DNA of 64,000 nucleotides from Sequoia sempervirens (lineage: Eukaryota > Streptophyta > Pinopsida > Cupressales > Cupressaceae). The stretch's first letter is position 1. Each line of letters starts with the position of its first letter. A program made the translations under genes and the position numbers. Location: the NCBI GenBank assembly GCA_007258455.2, contig VDFB02358134.1, forward strand, positions 216,055,565 to 216,119,564. The letters are read 5' to 3'. The notes under the pieces are model-generated. The model did not search any database and was not told the origin of the DNA. It saw only the letters and a list, made by a program, of their open reading frames with translations. Shown one piece after another: positions 1-11,080 of the stretch.

Positions 1-914
1 CTTCTCTATCTTCAAATTAAGGTTTACATTTCATTTGCATGTCATTTTGTCTCCATTCTTGATGTGTTGTGAGATTTCTAGGGTTGAGATCTTGCATCAC
101 ACAAATCACATTTGCATTTCCTATTCTTGCACAATAGGATAGGGTTTTTGACATACTTCAGAGTTTCCTAGTCTTTAACACATCTAGGGCTAGGGTTTTA
201 TGCAGATTTTTATTCATTCAATGTTTGATAACCCAATTTCGGGTTTGACCAAGGAAAACCCCCCATTAGACAAAAAATTAAGTTGTTTTGTAGGAATTTT
301 CTTAGATCCTGATTCGGGTTTCCATTAGAAAGTGTTGTACAGCTATCAAGGTGTAGAACATAAACTTGAAATCACAAAAAAATGAAAGTGGACTTATTCG
401 CCATGCATGGTGAATGAGTCCCTCCTGAGGTGTCATTTTCAGTTAGATGTAGATCCAGACACCTAATTAGCAAAAAATAGTTCCCATGTAGAAAAACCCT
501 GACCTAGGACTGATTTTCCCAGGGTGGCGAATGAGTCCCAGTCAGCCCATAATTAGGTATTTTCAAATTTCCAGATTGCTTTTCAGTCTTCTTCAGCTTC
601 TCAGGTGCACATACTCAAAGATTTAGATTTATGTTTAGTTTAGTTCACATTTTTGTTCATCATTTCAAGCTTTTTGCAAACATCATTGTGTTTTCTAACA
701 TTGCATTATTCTTAGGTTTTGCATTCATAATATCTCAAATAGTACATTTAATTGCACTTAGATCATTCCATTTAGCCTAAATAACATCATACATTGCATA
801 ATTGGAGTGAACCTAGCTAGACTTTTGAGTAGGGTTTATCTCTCTCCTTTTAGGTGAAACATTCCTAAGAGTGCAAGAGTAGCCTATAAGCCCTACACAA
901 AAATCTACGGTTCA
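1..914 (+). mobile_element. 3' part (R/U5) of a Tat-type Gypsy LTR
   Basis: This matches the downstream part of the LTR at 61022-62639, which has a polypurine tract in front of it and a TATA box. The LTR end is placed at 914 because the last bases, CTACGGTTCA, are the reverse complement (one mismatch) of the LTR start TGTACCGTAG seen at 61022. No recognisable primer binding site follows. 914 may therefore be the outer edge of a 3' LTR with flanking DNA behind it, rather than the inner edge of a 5' LTR. The start of this LTR lies outside the window. Confidence 0.65.
390..421 (+). repeat. LTR hairpin motif, R/U5 copy
   Basis: The arms GGACTTATTCGCC and GGTGAATGAGTCC flank a six-base loop. The same inverted motif occurs twice in the U3 of this LTR family (61250-61283 and 61291-61324), and a weaker version lies at about 508-540. 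It is repeated in the right-hand copy near 62115. Confidence 0.75.
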
Positions 915-937
915 CTAAGAAAAGGGTCTCTACCCTT

Positions 938-1332
938 ATGAGTAGAGATAAAGGTGACATTGAGAGCTTAAGAAATGAGATTTTGGAGAAAGTTTCCAAT
1001 TTGAAAAAAGAAAGGCATGATGTTGTGTCTATCCTAGAAGATAATATACCAAAATTTACACAACATGAAGATGCTCAACATGAGCATGAGTAGAGAATGT
1101 GGGTGTAGAAGAAGAAATTGTTATTGGTAACACTCCTCTGGTAGGAGAAAACATTGTTGGAGAAGAAAATGTTGAAGAATTGCATAAGGAGGATAATCGA
1201 ATAGATCATAACTCCCCTCCTTTAAAAAATACTGAAGAAGAGGTTGTACAAGACAACGTGGAGATTAATGAGGAACAAAACACATAAAATGTGCCTCCTC
1301 AAGACAATATTGCAATATCAGTTGATGATGAG
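938..1332 (+). pseudogene. Broken charged ORF, first piece
   Basis: An ATG at 938 opens a 51-codon lysine- and glutamate-rich helix-like stretch that stops at 1091. A second frame (about 1099-1287) continues with a very acidic, Asn-rich sequence, and after one stop reads on to 1332. There the Element 1 insertion splits it, and the target-site copies join 1332 to 20826. A third piece may continue at 22201-23057. The composition suggests a coiled-coil or disordered protein. Because a Sirevirus-like 3' end lies downstream, this may be that element's extra 3' ORF, but I do not recognise a domain. It has an almost identical copy at 62663-63057. Confidence 0.45.
1328..1332. repeat. Target-site duplication of Element 1, left copy (atgag)
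   Basis: The five bases atgag directly before the Element 1 LTR start recur directly after the other LTR at 20821-20825. This defines Element 1 as one insertion even though 10.4 kb of later sequence lies inside it. Confidence 0.9.
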
Positions 1333-2639
1333 TGTAGAGGAGGGGGACCAACCACACCAAGGTTCTAGGTCATGGAGAGCCGAGAGCAAAAGGATGCCCT
1401 AATCTTCCTCAAGTTGGACAAGCATTTTCGCTCAAGGACAGAGAATGAAGAATACTCTCAAGTGCTCGTATCACTCTACTAACCCAAGAGTCTTGATGGG
1501 GCTAAATGAGAAGGCTTTTGGAACCCAAACTGTACCTTATACAACTCTTTGCTAGAGGACAACAACGCAGGTCAGGGACGACAATGTGATGTGTTGGCAT
1601 CTCATAGGGGTGCTCATGTCCATATGGCTAGAAAGTACAAAAGTACAGTAAAGAGTGTCAAAAATCCACTAAAAACTTAGCGGTTGAGGTTTGATGTGCT
1701 AACTAACATGATAACTAACAGAATAAGAAAAATAACTAGAAAGATGATATGCAAATGGAAAAATAAAATTTGGTGGAAATGAACTCATGAAAGGTCCAGT
1801 TCTCCAGGAAGATCCACATGAGTGTGTACCTACACACAATAGAGAGGGGAGAATTTTTGGGGCTGTATAGGGGTATGTCACACTCAAACACCCGTTTTGG
1901 TGTTTCCACCTCCATGGACAGCCAGATAAATAGAGAGATAGAAACATTATAAAGGAAATAATGCTAGAAAAAAAATGAAACCAAATAGTATGAGAGACAC
2001 TATGCTACTCAAATCCAACAAAAAAGTAATATGAAAGAATTACCACCCTTGAACAAAGGCACTCAAGGCTAATGAGAGAGGAATGTAAGTCCGCAACTAT
2101 GGCAGAGTTGATGTAGCCGCAACAACACCGAAAGAAGTCTTGGAAGACACCAAGCTACAACTTTTGTGGTAGATGTGTAGGATGTTGTGAGTGTTGGAAA
2201 TGTGAAGCCAATAATGCAACTAGTAGCAAGAGTATGGAGCAAAATGTGAAGCTAGAGTGAAGATGAATGTGTAGAAGATCAAGAAAAATGTCCAGAAGAT
2301 GGATATAATGAGAAAGATAGCCATTTGAAGGCCAATTAGGAGAGAAAGAGCCATTCAAAGGTCAGTAGGAAGGAATAGGGGCATTATGTTTTATCTCCAA
2401 TGGAGAACTTAATGTCTCTATAGATTCCAGAGGCAGGAATCTTGTCAGGATTAACACCTAGACATCTGCTTGCCACATGCGCATCCTAGACATAAATTCC
2501 CTCATCGACACTAAAAATAATTGCCAAGTGGATGGGGTATGAAATGAGGATGTGGAATTACTTGCTTGGATTTGATTTTTCTAAGGCGGAGGGTGTAAAA
2601 GGGGAATTTTCAAGAGGGGTGAAAATTGGCTCCTATACA
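1333..2639 (-). repeat. Element 1 3' LTR
   Basis: On the plus strand it starts TGTAGAGGAG and ends CTCCTATACA, so the termini are imperfect inverted repeats. It aligns along its whole length with 9132-9845 plus 20226-20820. A purine tract sits directly outside its inner end on the minus strand, so it is the 3' LTR. Its first 943 bases are present again at 63058-64000. Confidence 0.9.
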
Positions 2640-2658
2640 TTTTTCCCCCACTTTAGTG
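2640..2658 (-). other. Polypurine tract of Element 1
   Basis: Read on the minus strand this is AAAGTGGGGGAAAAA directly before the LTR start TGTATAGGAG. This is the expected place and composition for plus-strand priming. Confidence 0.85.
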
Positions 2659-5539
2659 AACATGAGTGCCAATGAGTGTTTGGTAAAGTATATTGAAAGA
2701 GTTTAGAAATGTATACCTAAATCATTGAGGAAGCAAACCGCAATTTGGAAAACTCGAAAGCGTAGGGCAAGCAAATAACTCCATAGGTACTCTCTCCTGA
2801 GGAGGTTCAAACAATGTGCACCAAAGGCCCGTATACCAATGATGAATAGATCTCATAGGATGTAAATGCTTCACAGGTCCTCAGACTTGAAAAGATGACA
2901 CCATTAGGTACTCTCTCCTAAAGGAAGCCCAGTGTAAGGGGACTTCGTAGAGTTGGATTGGAAAGCAGCTTCACAGGTGCACCTGCAAAGCAACATGTTA
3001 ATCTATAGACAAAACATGTTAGAAAACAAAAGAAGCAATGCAGGAAAGCAAGCATACAGACAGTCACATAGATAGTCAAAAATTGAAGAGATTTCAAAGG
3101 GGTCCCTTGAGAACCCCTAAAAAAAAAAGGGGTTCATTCAAGTGACGCTTAGTTTGAAAGAGAGTATTTTTTGCAAATCAATTCAACATCAAGGAATCCT
3201 TTTGAAATATGTTCAGTTCATCAAGGAATTTGAAAGGAAGAAGGTCCCCTTGTAAGGGGAAGGTTAGAAATTCATCCATAGGAGAAGGTGCTCCCTCCTT
3301 GGAGGAAAGTTTTTCAAATTCTTTCTTTACGAACCCATAATGAGGGAAAAGTATTTTGCTAGGGGTCCTTGTTGAGGAATGCAATTTTTGAAAAAATATT
3401 TTGGAGAAATTTATGAGAAAAGATTCATTGGCCACCAAATGCATTTTATGAAAATTGAAGTGACATGATAGCCCCCCCTTAGGATGGTGCATGCCAAAGA
3501 CAAAGGCACATGGCATCCTAAGGATAGAAAAGCAAGAATGAAAAGTGATGTTGCGGTCCATGGAACATAACGTGATTTAACCATGGTAATGTTGCCGCAC
3601 ACGCGAGGGACAACACATGAGCACCAAACATCATAGAGAAAGCAAGAAAGATCAGATTAAAGAAAGAAGAGACAATAACATCATGAACAAGGGACAGGGG
3701 TGATATGATATTTTAGGGTCAGAGCTGCTCATAAATATAGATAAATAGATATAATAGTATATAAATAAATTGTTATCAACCCCCTACTATATCAAACTAT
3801 GTGAAGAAATGCATGAGAAGACAAAATAAAAATAAGAAATTGGGTCAACATGGAAGGGAAGCCTAAATGCCCCCAACGCTTTACATCATTCCCAATTATT
3901 GAAAATCAATACACAACAAAGAAAGAATGATGTAATAAATAGAGGAAGTTTTACGAAACATAAACACTCCTGTATCCAAGCACCTACAAGGGTGACAAGG
4001 GTCATCCAAGAACACATAATGCAAGTATAGGGGAACACAAACACACACACAAGCTACTCTATAGATAAAGAAGAGGTTCCCCCTAGTCCTCATCAACCAA
4101 GAGGTTTTCGTTCTCTTAATCTAGATCACTGTATAGGGAGGGAGGATGAGCCTACAAGGGTGGAATATCAAGGGGGGAACTGTTCGACCCTCCCATAACA
4201 AGAGCCAAGGAAGAAGTCCCCTTGAGGTCTTCTTTGCTAAGTTCTTGTGGGGTGAACGTTAGTGATTTCATGAAGATCGTTGATAGGGTTGGGACCTCAT
4301 CCACAAAATTAAGCATGCAATTCAAAGGAGTTCCATGTGTTAACTCAATAGGCGAGGTAGGTGGCACCTGAGATCCACTGATACGCTCACCAAATGTCTT
4401 GGGAGCAGAAATGAACTCCTAGGATGTCGTGGCTTCCTCCATCACTAGGATGAAACAAGCCAACATAGAACCACCCTCTAAAGAAGGTGAACCCTTCTTT
4501 TGACCCCCATTTCTACTAGGGTCTCCTCCATCTTTTGCTTCATTGGGGGATGTGATATCTCCAAGGAAAAAGAAAAAGGAACGAGGAAGAGGAGAAAATT
4601 GCGGTGGACACCACCGAGATATTTGACATGTCCATGGGTTTTTAGAATGGTGGGATGTCCGAAAGGGACATCAGAAGGGGAAACTCAACCGAAGGTGCAA
4701 TGAACACTTGCACCCTCTTTGGGTAAGGATCATTTATGCTCAGGGGAGGAGCTGAAAGCAGGACCAAAGCTAAAGGAACTAAAGTAGAGGGGATAGGAGA
4801 GGAGGACACAACAAAAGGTGTTGAGGCAGGAGTTGTTGACTCATCTTCCATCTTCTGTAGGGAAGCTTGCTCAACAACCAAAGCCTTTCTTTGACGCTTT
4901 CACTCATGCACAGGTAGTTTCTATGATTCTGAGAGCTAAAGGCTAGAGGCTGGGATGGGATGAAAGACTTTTGATTTACCATTAGAGTATCTATTGCAAC
5001 CATTTTTGGTGAAGGGAGAGACTCCTAGATGGGAACAAGAGGGAGAGGTTGAGAGGATGATGGAATGATAGTGGGAGGAGTTGGATCTAGCACCTCAGTA
5101 GTGGGCCTCTTCCCATTCACTGCCTTAGAGGCAAGAGCAGTAGGAGGCCGGAAAGGCCAAGACATAGAGGACTCTCCATGGGGACCCTTCCCCTTACCAT
5201 ATGCACCAGGCTGAGGTCCCATGGGTAAGATAGGAAGGTTGGATACTTGAATCTTGGCTTTTCACCAAGTGGGCACCATCAGACTCCTTATTTAAAAACC
5301 AAGAGTAGTAAACCAAAGTTCCTCTTTAGGGAGGGAGGTAGAGGTGGTGCCCTGAGCACGGGCAAGCTTCTCCTTTCCCTTTTGAGAGGAAGAGACAACT
5401 TTCTACTGTGTTGTTGGGTGAGTCACTTTCGATTGTCCTTTGCCCTCAGTTTTGTACTTTACTTAGTTTTGATAAAGTAGGTCTATTCTAGGAGGAATCC
5501 GACCAACCGGGGTGGGCCAAAAATGATCCAACGAGTAAC
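2659..5539 (-). other. Element 1 tail region: Pro/Ser-rich fragments, no RT or integrase
   Basis: The minus strand holds short open stretches (about 5222-4642 and 4367-4152) rich in Pro, Ser, Thr and Leu, interrupted by stops and frame changes. They read like a disordered linker after the protease. I see no polymerase or integrase motif, and the rest to the polypurine tract looks like untranslated sequence. Confidence 0.5.
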
Positions 5540-6104
5540 CCCCATGGCATACAATGGTTGATATCTAGTGTCATGCACAACATGCACAACTCCTTCATGA
5601 GAGAACTTTAGACACTTATGAATAACATAAGACATTCAATTCATCGAAGATAGCCACGGGATGGCTAACTTCACCTTGAACATACTAGATTCCAGAATGA
5701 AATCAAAAGTTGTATCCATAGCCCTAGGTCCTACTAGGATGGAAAGAGTTATAGAGCCATAGAATGCAAGAGAGACCATCATGCATACGCATAATAGATT
5801 TGTTTTTATCATATTCCTCCCTCTATAATGAATTTAGACACAATGTCTCCTCTTTAATAACATTCACTCAAATCATGAGGTCCACTAGGACTCCTATCAC
5901 AATGTTTCCATTAAGGCGAGCAGGAATGTATAAGGGAGAGGGCTTATTATTCAAAGGAAAATATTGCGAGGTGAAAATTACATCTAGAGAACTAGTTGCA
6001 ACCTGTGAAGGGGAAGTAGGAGTATACAAAACCACATTCATGTATGTCGAGGCTTTAGGAGAAGCATCAAAAATATTAATAATCAAGTTCACAGAGTGAG
6101 ACAA
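5540..6104 (-). pseudogene. Retroviral-type aspartic protease remnant (Element 1)
   Basis: On the minus strand the segment reads like the Gypsy protease fold. It has a beta strand ending in PLYIPARLNG, then GVLVDLMI where the active-site Asp-Ser/Thr-Gly normally sits, then a stop. In a shifted frame it continues with VGPRAMDTTFDFILE and a VIHKCLKFSHEG stretch, matching the C-terminal half seen in the Tat protease at 44270-44640. The catalytic triad is lost (VDLM), and stops and frameshifts are present, so it is dead. It follows gag and precedes the disordered tail. Confidence 0.6.
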
Positions 6105-6738
6105 AAATGAGTCTATAAATCTACAACTCGCTATTTTCCTTCGTTTTTCACTTATTCATGTTTTGCTTCTTCCCATCAAGACAAATGGTAGCTTCGTCGA
6201 TGTGATCATGTATCTCATGATGCAAGTGCATACAACACTTGGTATCATGCCCATGAACATGATGCTACTGGAAGAAAGCATTTCCATTGTACAAATCAAG
6301 ATAAGGCTCCTTCAAAGGTCGATAATTTTCCAATGTTATAATCTTATCCTTCAATAACTTTTGTAGAATAGAAGAATAAGATTTAGATATTTTTGAAAAC
6401 TTCCTATTGCACCTAAGACCATGATCATTAGTCATAGAAAATATGTTTGCAATATCCTTTCCTTTTCTTGAAATGGACACTATAGGTTTTCCTTTAGAAT
6501 GAGAGCGCAAGGAGGATCCCCTGAATTGAACCACCATTTTTTGGTACTCCCACAATACATCACACAAATGTGTGAAAGAGGGGTATTTCATTAAGGAAAA
6601 TTCTCCTGCTAGGCTTGCTACAAGTTTCCTATGAATACCTTTTGCACATCCAAGTTGAGTAGCAGGTATGAGATTTGTGAAAAGAGTGCTTGGTAACATG
6701 CAATGAAATTAGTTATCTTATTTTTCTCTCCTTGATTA
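6105..6738 (-). pseudogene. gag, C-terminal half (Element 1)
   Basis: Downstream of the solo LTR on the minus strand, gag resumes with a capsid-like stretch (GEKNKITNFIA..YQALFSQISY..DAQKVFIGNL-like). It then shifts frame into about 145 codons containing a basic serine-rich region and KFSKISKSYSSILQKLLKD. This matches the usual gag order of capsid helices, basic linker and lead-in to the protease. I see no zinc knuckle. The break in the middle is the Copia LTR insertion at 6739-7802. It is a decayed copy. Confidence 0.55.
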
Positions 6739-7802
6739 CTATTGGAAGAATGAAGAAGAATGGCTAACTACATAGTTTTGTGTTCTCATTGATGTCACCA
6801 TGTTATACAAGTTGTGACTACAAGACAAAGTCAGTGTTTGATCTGATATTTTGGTCTGGTATCTGAACCAGTATACAGTTTACACCCTTCGATATTTTGG
6901 TCTGCAATCCTCCACAGTTGATAGTTGCTACTTGCGGTTTTGGGAAATAGTCTATGGATATTGAAAACATGTACGTTCAGAATCTCTCATTCTCTAGTGC
7001 TCATATGGTGTATCAATATCATTCTGTTGTTTCATTTTTCTATTAAACCTATCTCTAGCTGACTTCATGGATAATTGGTGATGTGGTGAATTAATTTTTG
7101 TGCAGATATATGTGCGACCTATCTTATGTCTATGCTGACACAATAAAGGGTGCTACAAGTTTTGATTTATTATTTGGAAATATTTGTCAATGCCTGAAGC
7201 CGAAAATTGGTGTTTTTGGTAAAAAAGGATTGCATCTAATTAGGTCAACCTAATTAATGCTTGTGAATGGATCGAATATATATTGGAAAATTCTTGACGA
7301 TTGAAATATAGATGATGCAGTTGTGAATGTGAATGTGAAGAAGTGTGAATATGATGAAGTGTGTCAAGTCAATTTACTGAGCTTCATTGGAACTGAATCA
7401 GCACTCGTTAGGTACACTTTCATCAATTCATTTTCTGGTTGTAGGCCATTTTGTTTTCTAATCCATTTGTAGGTAGTGAGCCTCCTTGTTTAAGCAATGA
7501 GCTTTTGTATTTGGATAGTGAGTCCTATTCTGGGCGGTGAGCCATTTGGCAGTGAGCCTTATATATTTGGTTTTGGAATTATGTTATATTGTGTGTTAAT
7601 CCTCACTGTGGTTTTTTCCCTTATTGGGTTTTCCACGTAAAATTTGGTGTTCATTGTGTTGATTTTACTTTCTGTTATCTATATTTCATGTTCATACTTA
7701 ATAATAGAATAGTATGGTTGTGAAGTTGAGAAGTGTTAGGATTTTTATGTTTGAATTTGGTGACAATTGATTCACCCCCCCTCTCAATTGTCCTACGCCT
7801 TT
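6739..7802 (+). mobile_element. Solo Copia (Sirevirus-like) LTR inside Element 1 gag
   Basis: gag coding sequence on the minus strand is interrupted here. The insert starts TATTGGAAG, one base from the TGTTGGAAG start of the Copia LTR at 23395. It shares with that LTR a block near 7230 (GCATCTAATTAGG) and the end signature: a proline-type hairpin with a C-rich loop (7762-7792) and the GGTTTTCCACGTAAA-type block. Exact ends and target duplication are unclear (candidates attac and tttac), so both edges are good to about 10 bases. No coding sequence is present. Confidence 0.65.
7762..7792 (+). repeat. LTR-end hairpin with C-rich loop, copy a
   Basis: The arms GACAATTGA and TCAATTGTC (9 of 9 paired) enclose the loop TTCACCCCCCCTC. 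The same loop with different but still paired arms occurs at 24701-24731 and, on the minus strand, at 27232-27253. Confidence 0.85.
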
Positions 7803-8900
7803 TACCATTTATATCGGACAAGATCTGAGAAGGTCATCTTTGGATCAATGTTAGCTTGGAATTGATGGAGAAACTGATTGATGAGCTAGTTAAATCATAA
7901 TATAGAATTGTCAAGAAAGGAACAATACCACTCGAGTGTTGTATCCTTGAGAGATCGAGGGAAAATTTTAGCCATTAAAGCATCATGGTGAAAGAAATTT
8001 GTACACATCACATTGAAAGAGGATATGTGTGTTTTTGGATCCCCTTTACCACAATAATTTTTGAACTTAGGAATCTCCATTCCCTAAGGGAAAGAAGTGC
8101 TCAATATGGTTACTGACAATGGACTATGTCAAGAGAAGAGCTAAAAGATAGGGCTAAGAGGAGGCTTGAGATAGGTTCACCAACTGACTTTGCATTTCGC
8201 CCATATTCTAAAGAAGAGCATTCAAAATAGGGTCTAAAGATGACAAAGGTCTAGTGGAACCTCCCTGAAAACCACCACCACCAGAACCTCCTTTGGAACC
8301 ACCTCCATGAATGCCACCAAAGCCACCACTAGAACCACCATGGCCTCCACTAGAGCCACCACTGCCAGCACCATCACCGCTACCAAAGTTTCCATCACTC
8401 ATTCCATCGGAGCCCCCACCACCAAGGGCAGTAGGAGGGGTGAAGCTGAAACCAAGGGGTATTCTACTCACCTTGATATTGTGGGGTTTCTGAGAAGTAG
8501 AGGAATTTTTTTTCAAGGGGCCTGCTTTGGCCATACATATAGATGTGGTAGGCATCAAGACACCTATTTGTCTCTCATAAGCATCGAGCACTTCTCCTTG
8601 AGTAGTACCCAATCTAGGGTTATATATGGGGATGTATTCTTCAGTTAGATCAGTGAGGTTGTGTAAGAACTCCATGCCTTTTTGATCCTTACCCAACATG
8701 TATCTCACCTCACTAACGAGCCTAACAACTCTTGTCAAGTTCAGTGCTTTCACTAAATGATTCACGAGGTCTAAAAACCTTTTGTCTAAAGCCAAAAGGT
8801 TTTTTGTAGGAATATGTACAACATCATCCTCATCCAAAGATGAGTCAATAGGGGACATCGGAGGAGTGGGTGCATGATTGGTCTCATCTATGAAACCCAT
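7803..8900 (-). pseudogene. gag, N-terminal half with glycine-rich segment (Element 1)
   Basis: A minus-strand ORF from 8900 runs about 230 codons: an acidic, helix-rich first half, then a Gly/Ser-rich tract of about 60 residues (roughly 8410-8230), then a stop. Coding continues in pieces to 7803 with PKFKNYCGKGDPKTHISSF and a DPKMTFSDLVRYK stretch. These match the conserved capsid-type gag region of plant Gypsy elements, where the GKGDP..H and SDL.R.K positions recur. It starts about 230 bases after the PBS, as expected for gag. The glycine-rich insert is unusual for gag and may be an RNA-binding or condensing segment. Several stops make it non-functional. Confidence 0.7.
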
Positions 8901-9110
8901 CTCATCTGTAAAGCCTATAAAAAACTAGTAGTAAAACTGAAAGTGACCTTCATCTTTTCCATTTGTAAGTCCCACACTCTTCTTCTAACCATGTGCTCAG
9001 AGGTTGTAGACTAGGTTGTGATGCTCATAAAACCTCACAATAGCCAAGTTTACAACAGTTACCAAGTGAAAGGGAAAAAGTATCAAACACCAAGAAACAA
9101 ATAGATGTTG
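8901..9110 (-). other. Element 1 leader
   Basis: About 210 bases between the PBS and the gag start on the minus strand. I see no ORF or repeat in it. Confidence 0.55.
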
Positions 9111-9128
9111 TTCACATCGGGTTCACCA
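9111..9128 (-). other. Primer binding site of Element 1
   Basis: On the minus strand TGGTGAACCCGATGTG follows the LTR end by three bases. It starts with the obligatory TGG. I do not assign the tRNA. Confidence 0.7.
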
Positions 9129-9131
9129 AAA

Positions 9132-9845
9132 TGTAGAGGAGGACCAACCACACCAAGGCTCTAGCTCACAGAGAGCCAAGAGTGGAAGGATTCCCTAATC
9201 TACCTCAAGTTGGACAAGTGTTTTAGCTCAAGGATAGACAATGAAGAGCAGTCTCAAGTGCTCTTGTCACTCTACTAACCCAAGAGTCTTGATGAGGCTA
9301 AATGAGCAAGCTTCTAGAACCCAAACTGTACCTTAGGAAACTCTGTGCCAGAGGATAGTAGAATAGGTCAGGGATGACAACGTGTGCACTGGCATCTCAT
9401 AGGGGTACTGACATATGTATGATCATAAATTAAAAAATTATAGTAAGGAGTGTCAAAAATTGACTAACAGTTTAGCGGTTGAGGTTTGATGTGCTAACTA
9501 AAATGATAATTAACAGAATAAGCAAAATAACTAAAAAGATGATATAGAAATGGAAAAATGAAAGGTGGTGTAAATGAACTCACGAAGGGTCAAGTTTTCT
9601 AGCAAGCTCCACATGAATGTGTACCTACACATAGCCAAGAGAGGAAAAATGTTGGGGTTGTATAGGGGTTTTCTGCAGTCAAACCTCCGCTTTGGTGTTT
9701 CCACCTCCACGAACAACTAGATATATAGAGAGATAGAAATATGATAAAGGAAATAATGTTGGAATGAAAATGAAACCAAATACTACAAGAGACACTATGC
9801 TACTCAAATCCAACAAAAAATTAATACAGAAGAATTACCACCATC
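9132..9845 (-). repeat. Element 1 5' LTR, inner part
   Basis: It starts TGTAGAGGAGG on the plus strand and aligns with 1333-2045. It stops at the Element 2 insertion and resumes at 20226. The combined length of 1309 bases equals the other LTR. Confidence 0.9.
9841..9845. repeat. Target-site duplication of Element 2, left copy (ccatc)
   Basis: ccatc precedes the LTR here and follows the 3' LTR at 20221-20225. Removing the element restores the alignment with the uninterrupted LTR at 2035-2065. Confidence 0.93.
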
Positions 9846-11060
9846 TGTAGACATGCAAATTTTACATTATGCATTCGATCAGGATCATTTATCAATTGAA
9901 CTAGATATTGCATTGGATCCATTCATCACCTTCATCCATTTAAATAATCTCATTGCCTAAGGTTATTTAAAATCAAAAGCCATTTAAATCAAATCCTAAA
10001 TCATTTCCATCATTTTCTAATTTCAATAAATCAATTATCAAAGTCCAAAATGTCAACTCACCTAATCAGCATTAAATCAGCATAATCATCATCTAATCCT
10101 AATCTAATGCTAATCACATCCCACTTGCATTATCTAGACCTAGCCACTTGCACAATAAATCAATTTTATTGATTTATTAAAACACTCATTTTCCCTCAAC
10201 ATGACAAGTCAAACAGGGCATTTATTGCTCTCCTTTCTTGTCCCCCTCTCAAAATTTATGGCAAAATTTGAATTCAAATTTTCCCCCTCTTGGGCACTCT
10301 TCCCAAATCTTGCACACACATCAACTAATCACATGATGACAAGTGTCCTCAACTCATTGGCTTGTTTTTGATCCCACATTGGTCCCTCTTCAACACTTGG
10401 CATTTTGAAAATCTTTAAATACAAGCTTCAACATTGAGCAAATCCTTCACAATCTCCACAATTTGATGCAAGGTCACTCTCTTCACTTGAGATTTGATCT
10501 TGTCCATTTCATCATCATCATCTAAGCTTATTAATCAAGGGTTGGGAAAGGGTCACTAGCACATGTGACACCAATCCGCGCACCTTGTCTACGCTTCCAC
10601 GCCACTGTCAACAGTTCGCATATCTTGTCCATGCTTCCACATTTTTTTTTTCTTTTAAACAGTTGTCACGCCTTGTCTATGCTGCCGCATTTATTAGGAA
10701 ACAGTTTTCACGCATTGTCTATGCTTTCACATTTATTAGGAAACAGTTCACAGGCCCTGTCTATGCTTCCACATTTCAATACTGTCAAACAGTTTACGCG
10801 CCTTGTCTATGCTTCTGCATTCAACTGTCAAACAGTTCAGCGTGCCCTGTCTATTCCTCGAGGCATTCGGTCAACCAGTTCACATGCCTTGTCTGCGTTT
10901 TCAATCACGATCAGAGATGCCTTGGCAGGTGGCAACATTAAAATATGCAATCAATTATCTGATATGTCATCCTATCGGTGCAAATAAGTTAATGAAGGCA
11001 GTGAAGATGGGACTGAATCTATGATTCACTTTATTTTGAATTTGAACTGTTGTCGATGCA
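9846..11060 (+). repeat. Element 2 5' LTR (1215 bases)
   Basis: Bases 9846 to about 10503 match the 3' LTR almost exactly, and a further block (about 10530-10577) matches again. After 10577 the sequence is unrelated to the 3' LTR and is filled by a tandem array and then unique sequence to GATGCA just before the PBS. A TATA-like CTTTAAATAC lies near 10412. Confidence 0.85.
10578..10915 (+). repeat. Imperfect tandem array, about 8 units of 38-48 bases, in U5 of Element 2
   Basis: Units share a core CCTTGTCTATGCTTCCACAT followed by a variable spacer ending in AAACAGTT. The short open frames across it come from the repeat. The array is absent from the 3' LTR. Confidence 0.88.
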
Positions 11061-11063
11061 TTT

Positions 11064-11080
11064 TGGCGCCCACTTTATTT
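11064..11080 (+). other. Primer binding site of Element 2
   Basis: TGGCGCCCACTTTATTT sits three bases after the LTR end. It shares TTTTGGCGCCCAC with the PBS of Element 4 at 40236-40249, the Tat-type form. Confidence 0.8.

Larger units (their letters stand above)
1..2275 (+). repeat. Left copy of a long direct repeat (right copy 61725-64000)
   Basis: The first 2275 bases recur at 61725-64000 in the same orientation. Reading the two copies side by side I find only about ten differences, for example t/c near 489, a one-base indel near 553, g/a near 910 and t/c near 2224. The copy covers the end of a Tat LTR, a short charged ORF and the first 943 bases of the Element 1 LTR, so the duplication boundary ignores element boundaries. 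The repeat is cut off by both window ends and may be longer. The 100-N gap lies between the two copies, so a real tandem duplication and a scaffolding or haplotype artefact are both possible. Confidence 0.97.

Noticed and set aside
915..940. Primer binding site after the LTR end at 914
   Set aside because: No TGG-starting tRNA-like match follows; the sequence after 914 is more likely flanking DNA of a 3' LTR.
8311..8648. Plus-strand proline- and threonine-rich open frames
   Set aside because: They are the antisense of the glycine-rich gag tract of Element 1.
10565..11024. Overlapping open frames in the U5 array of Element 2
   Set aside because: All three frames are open because of the tandem repeat; no start context or domain, and the array lies in the LTR.
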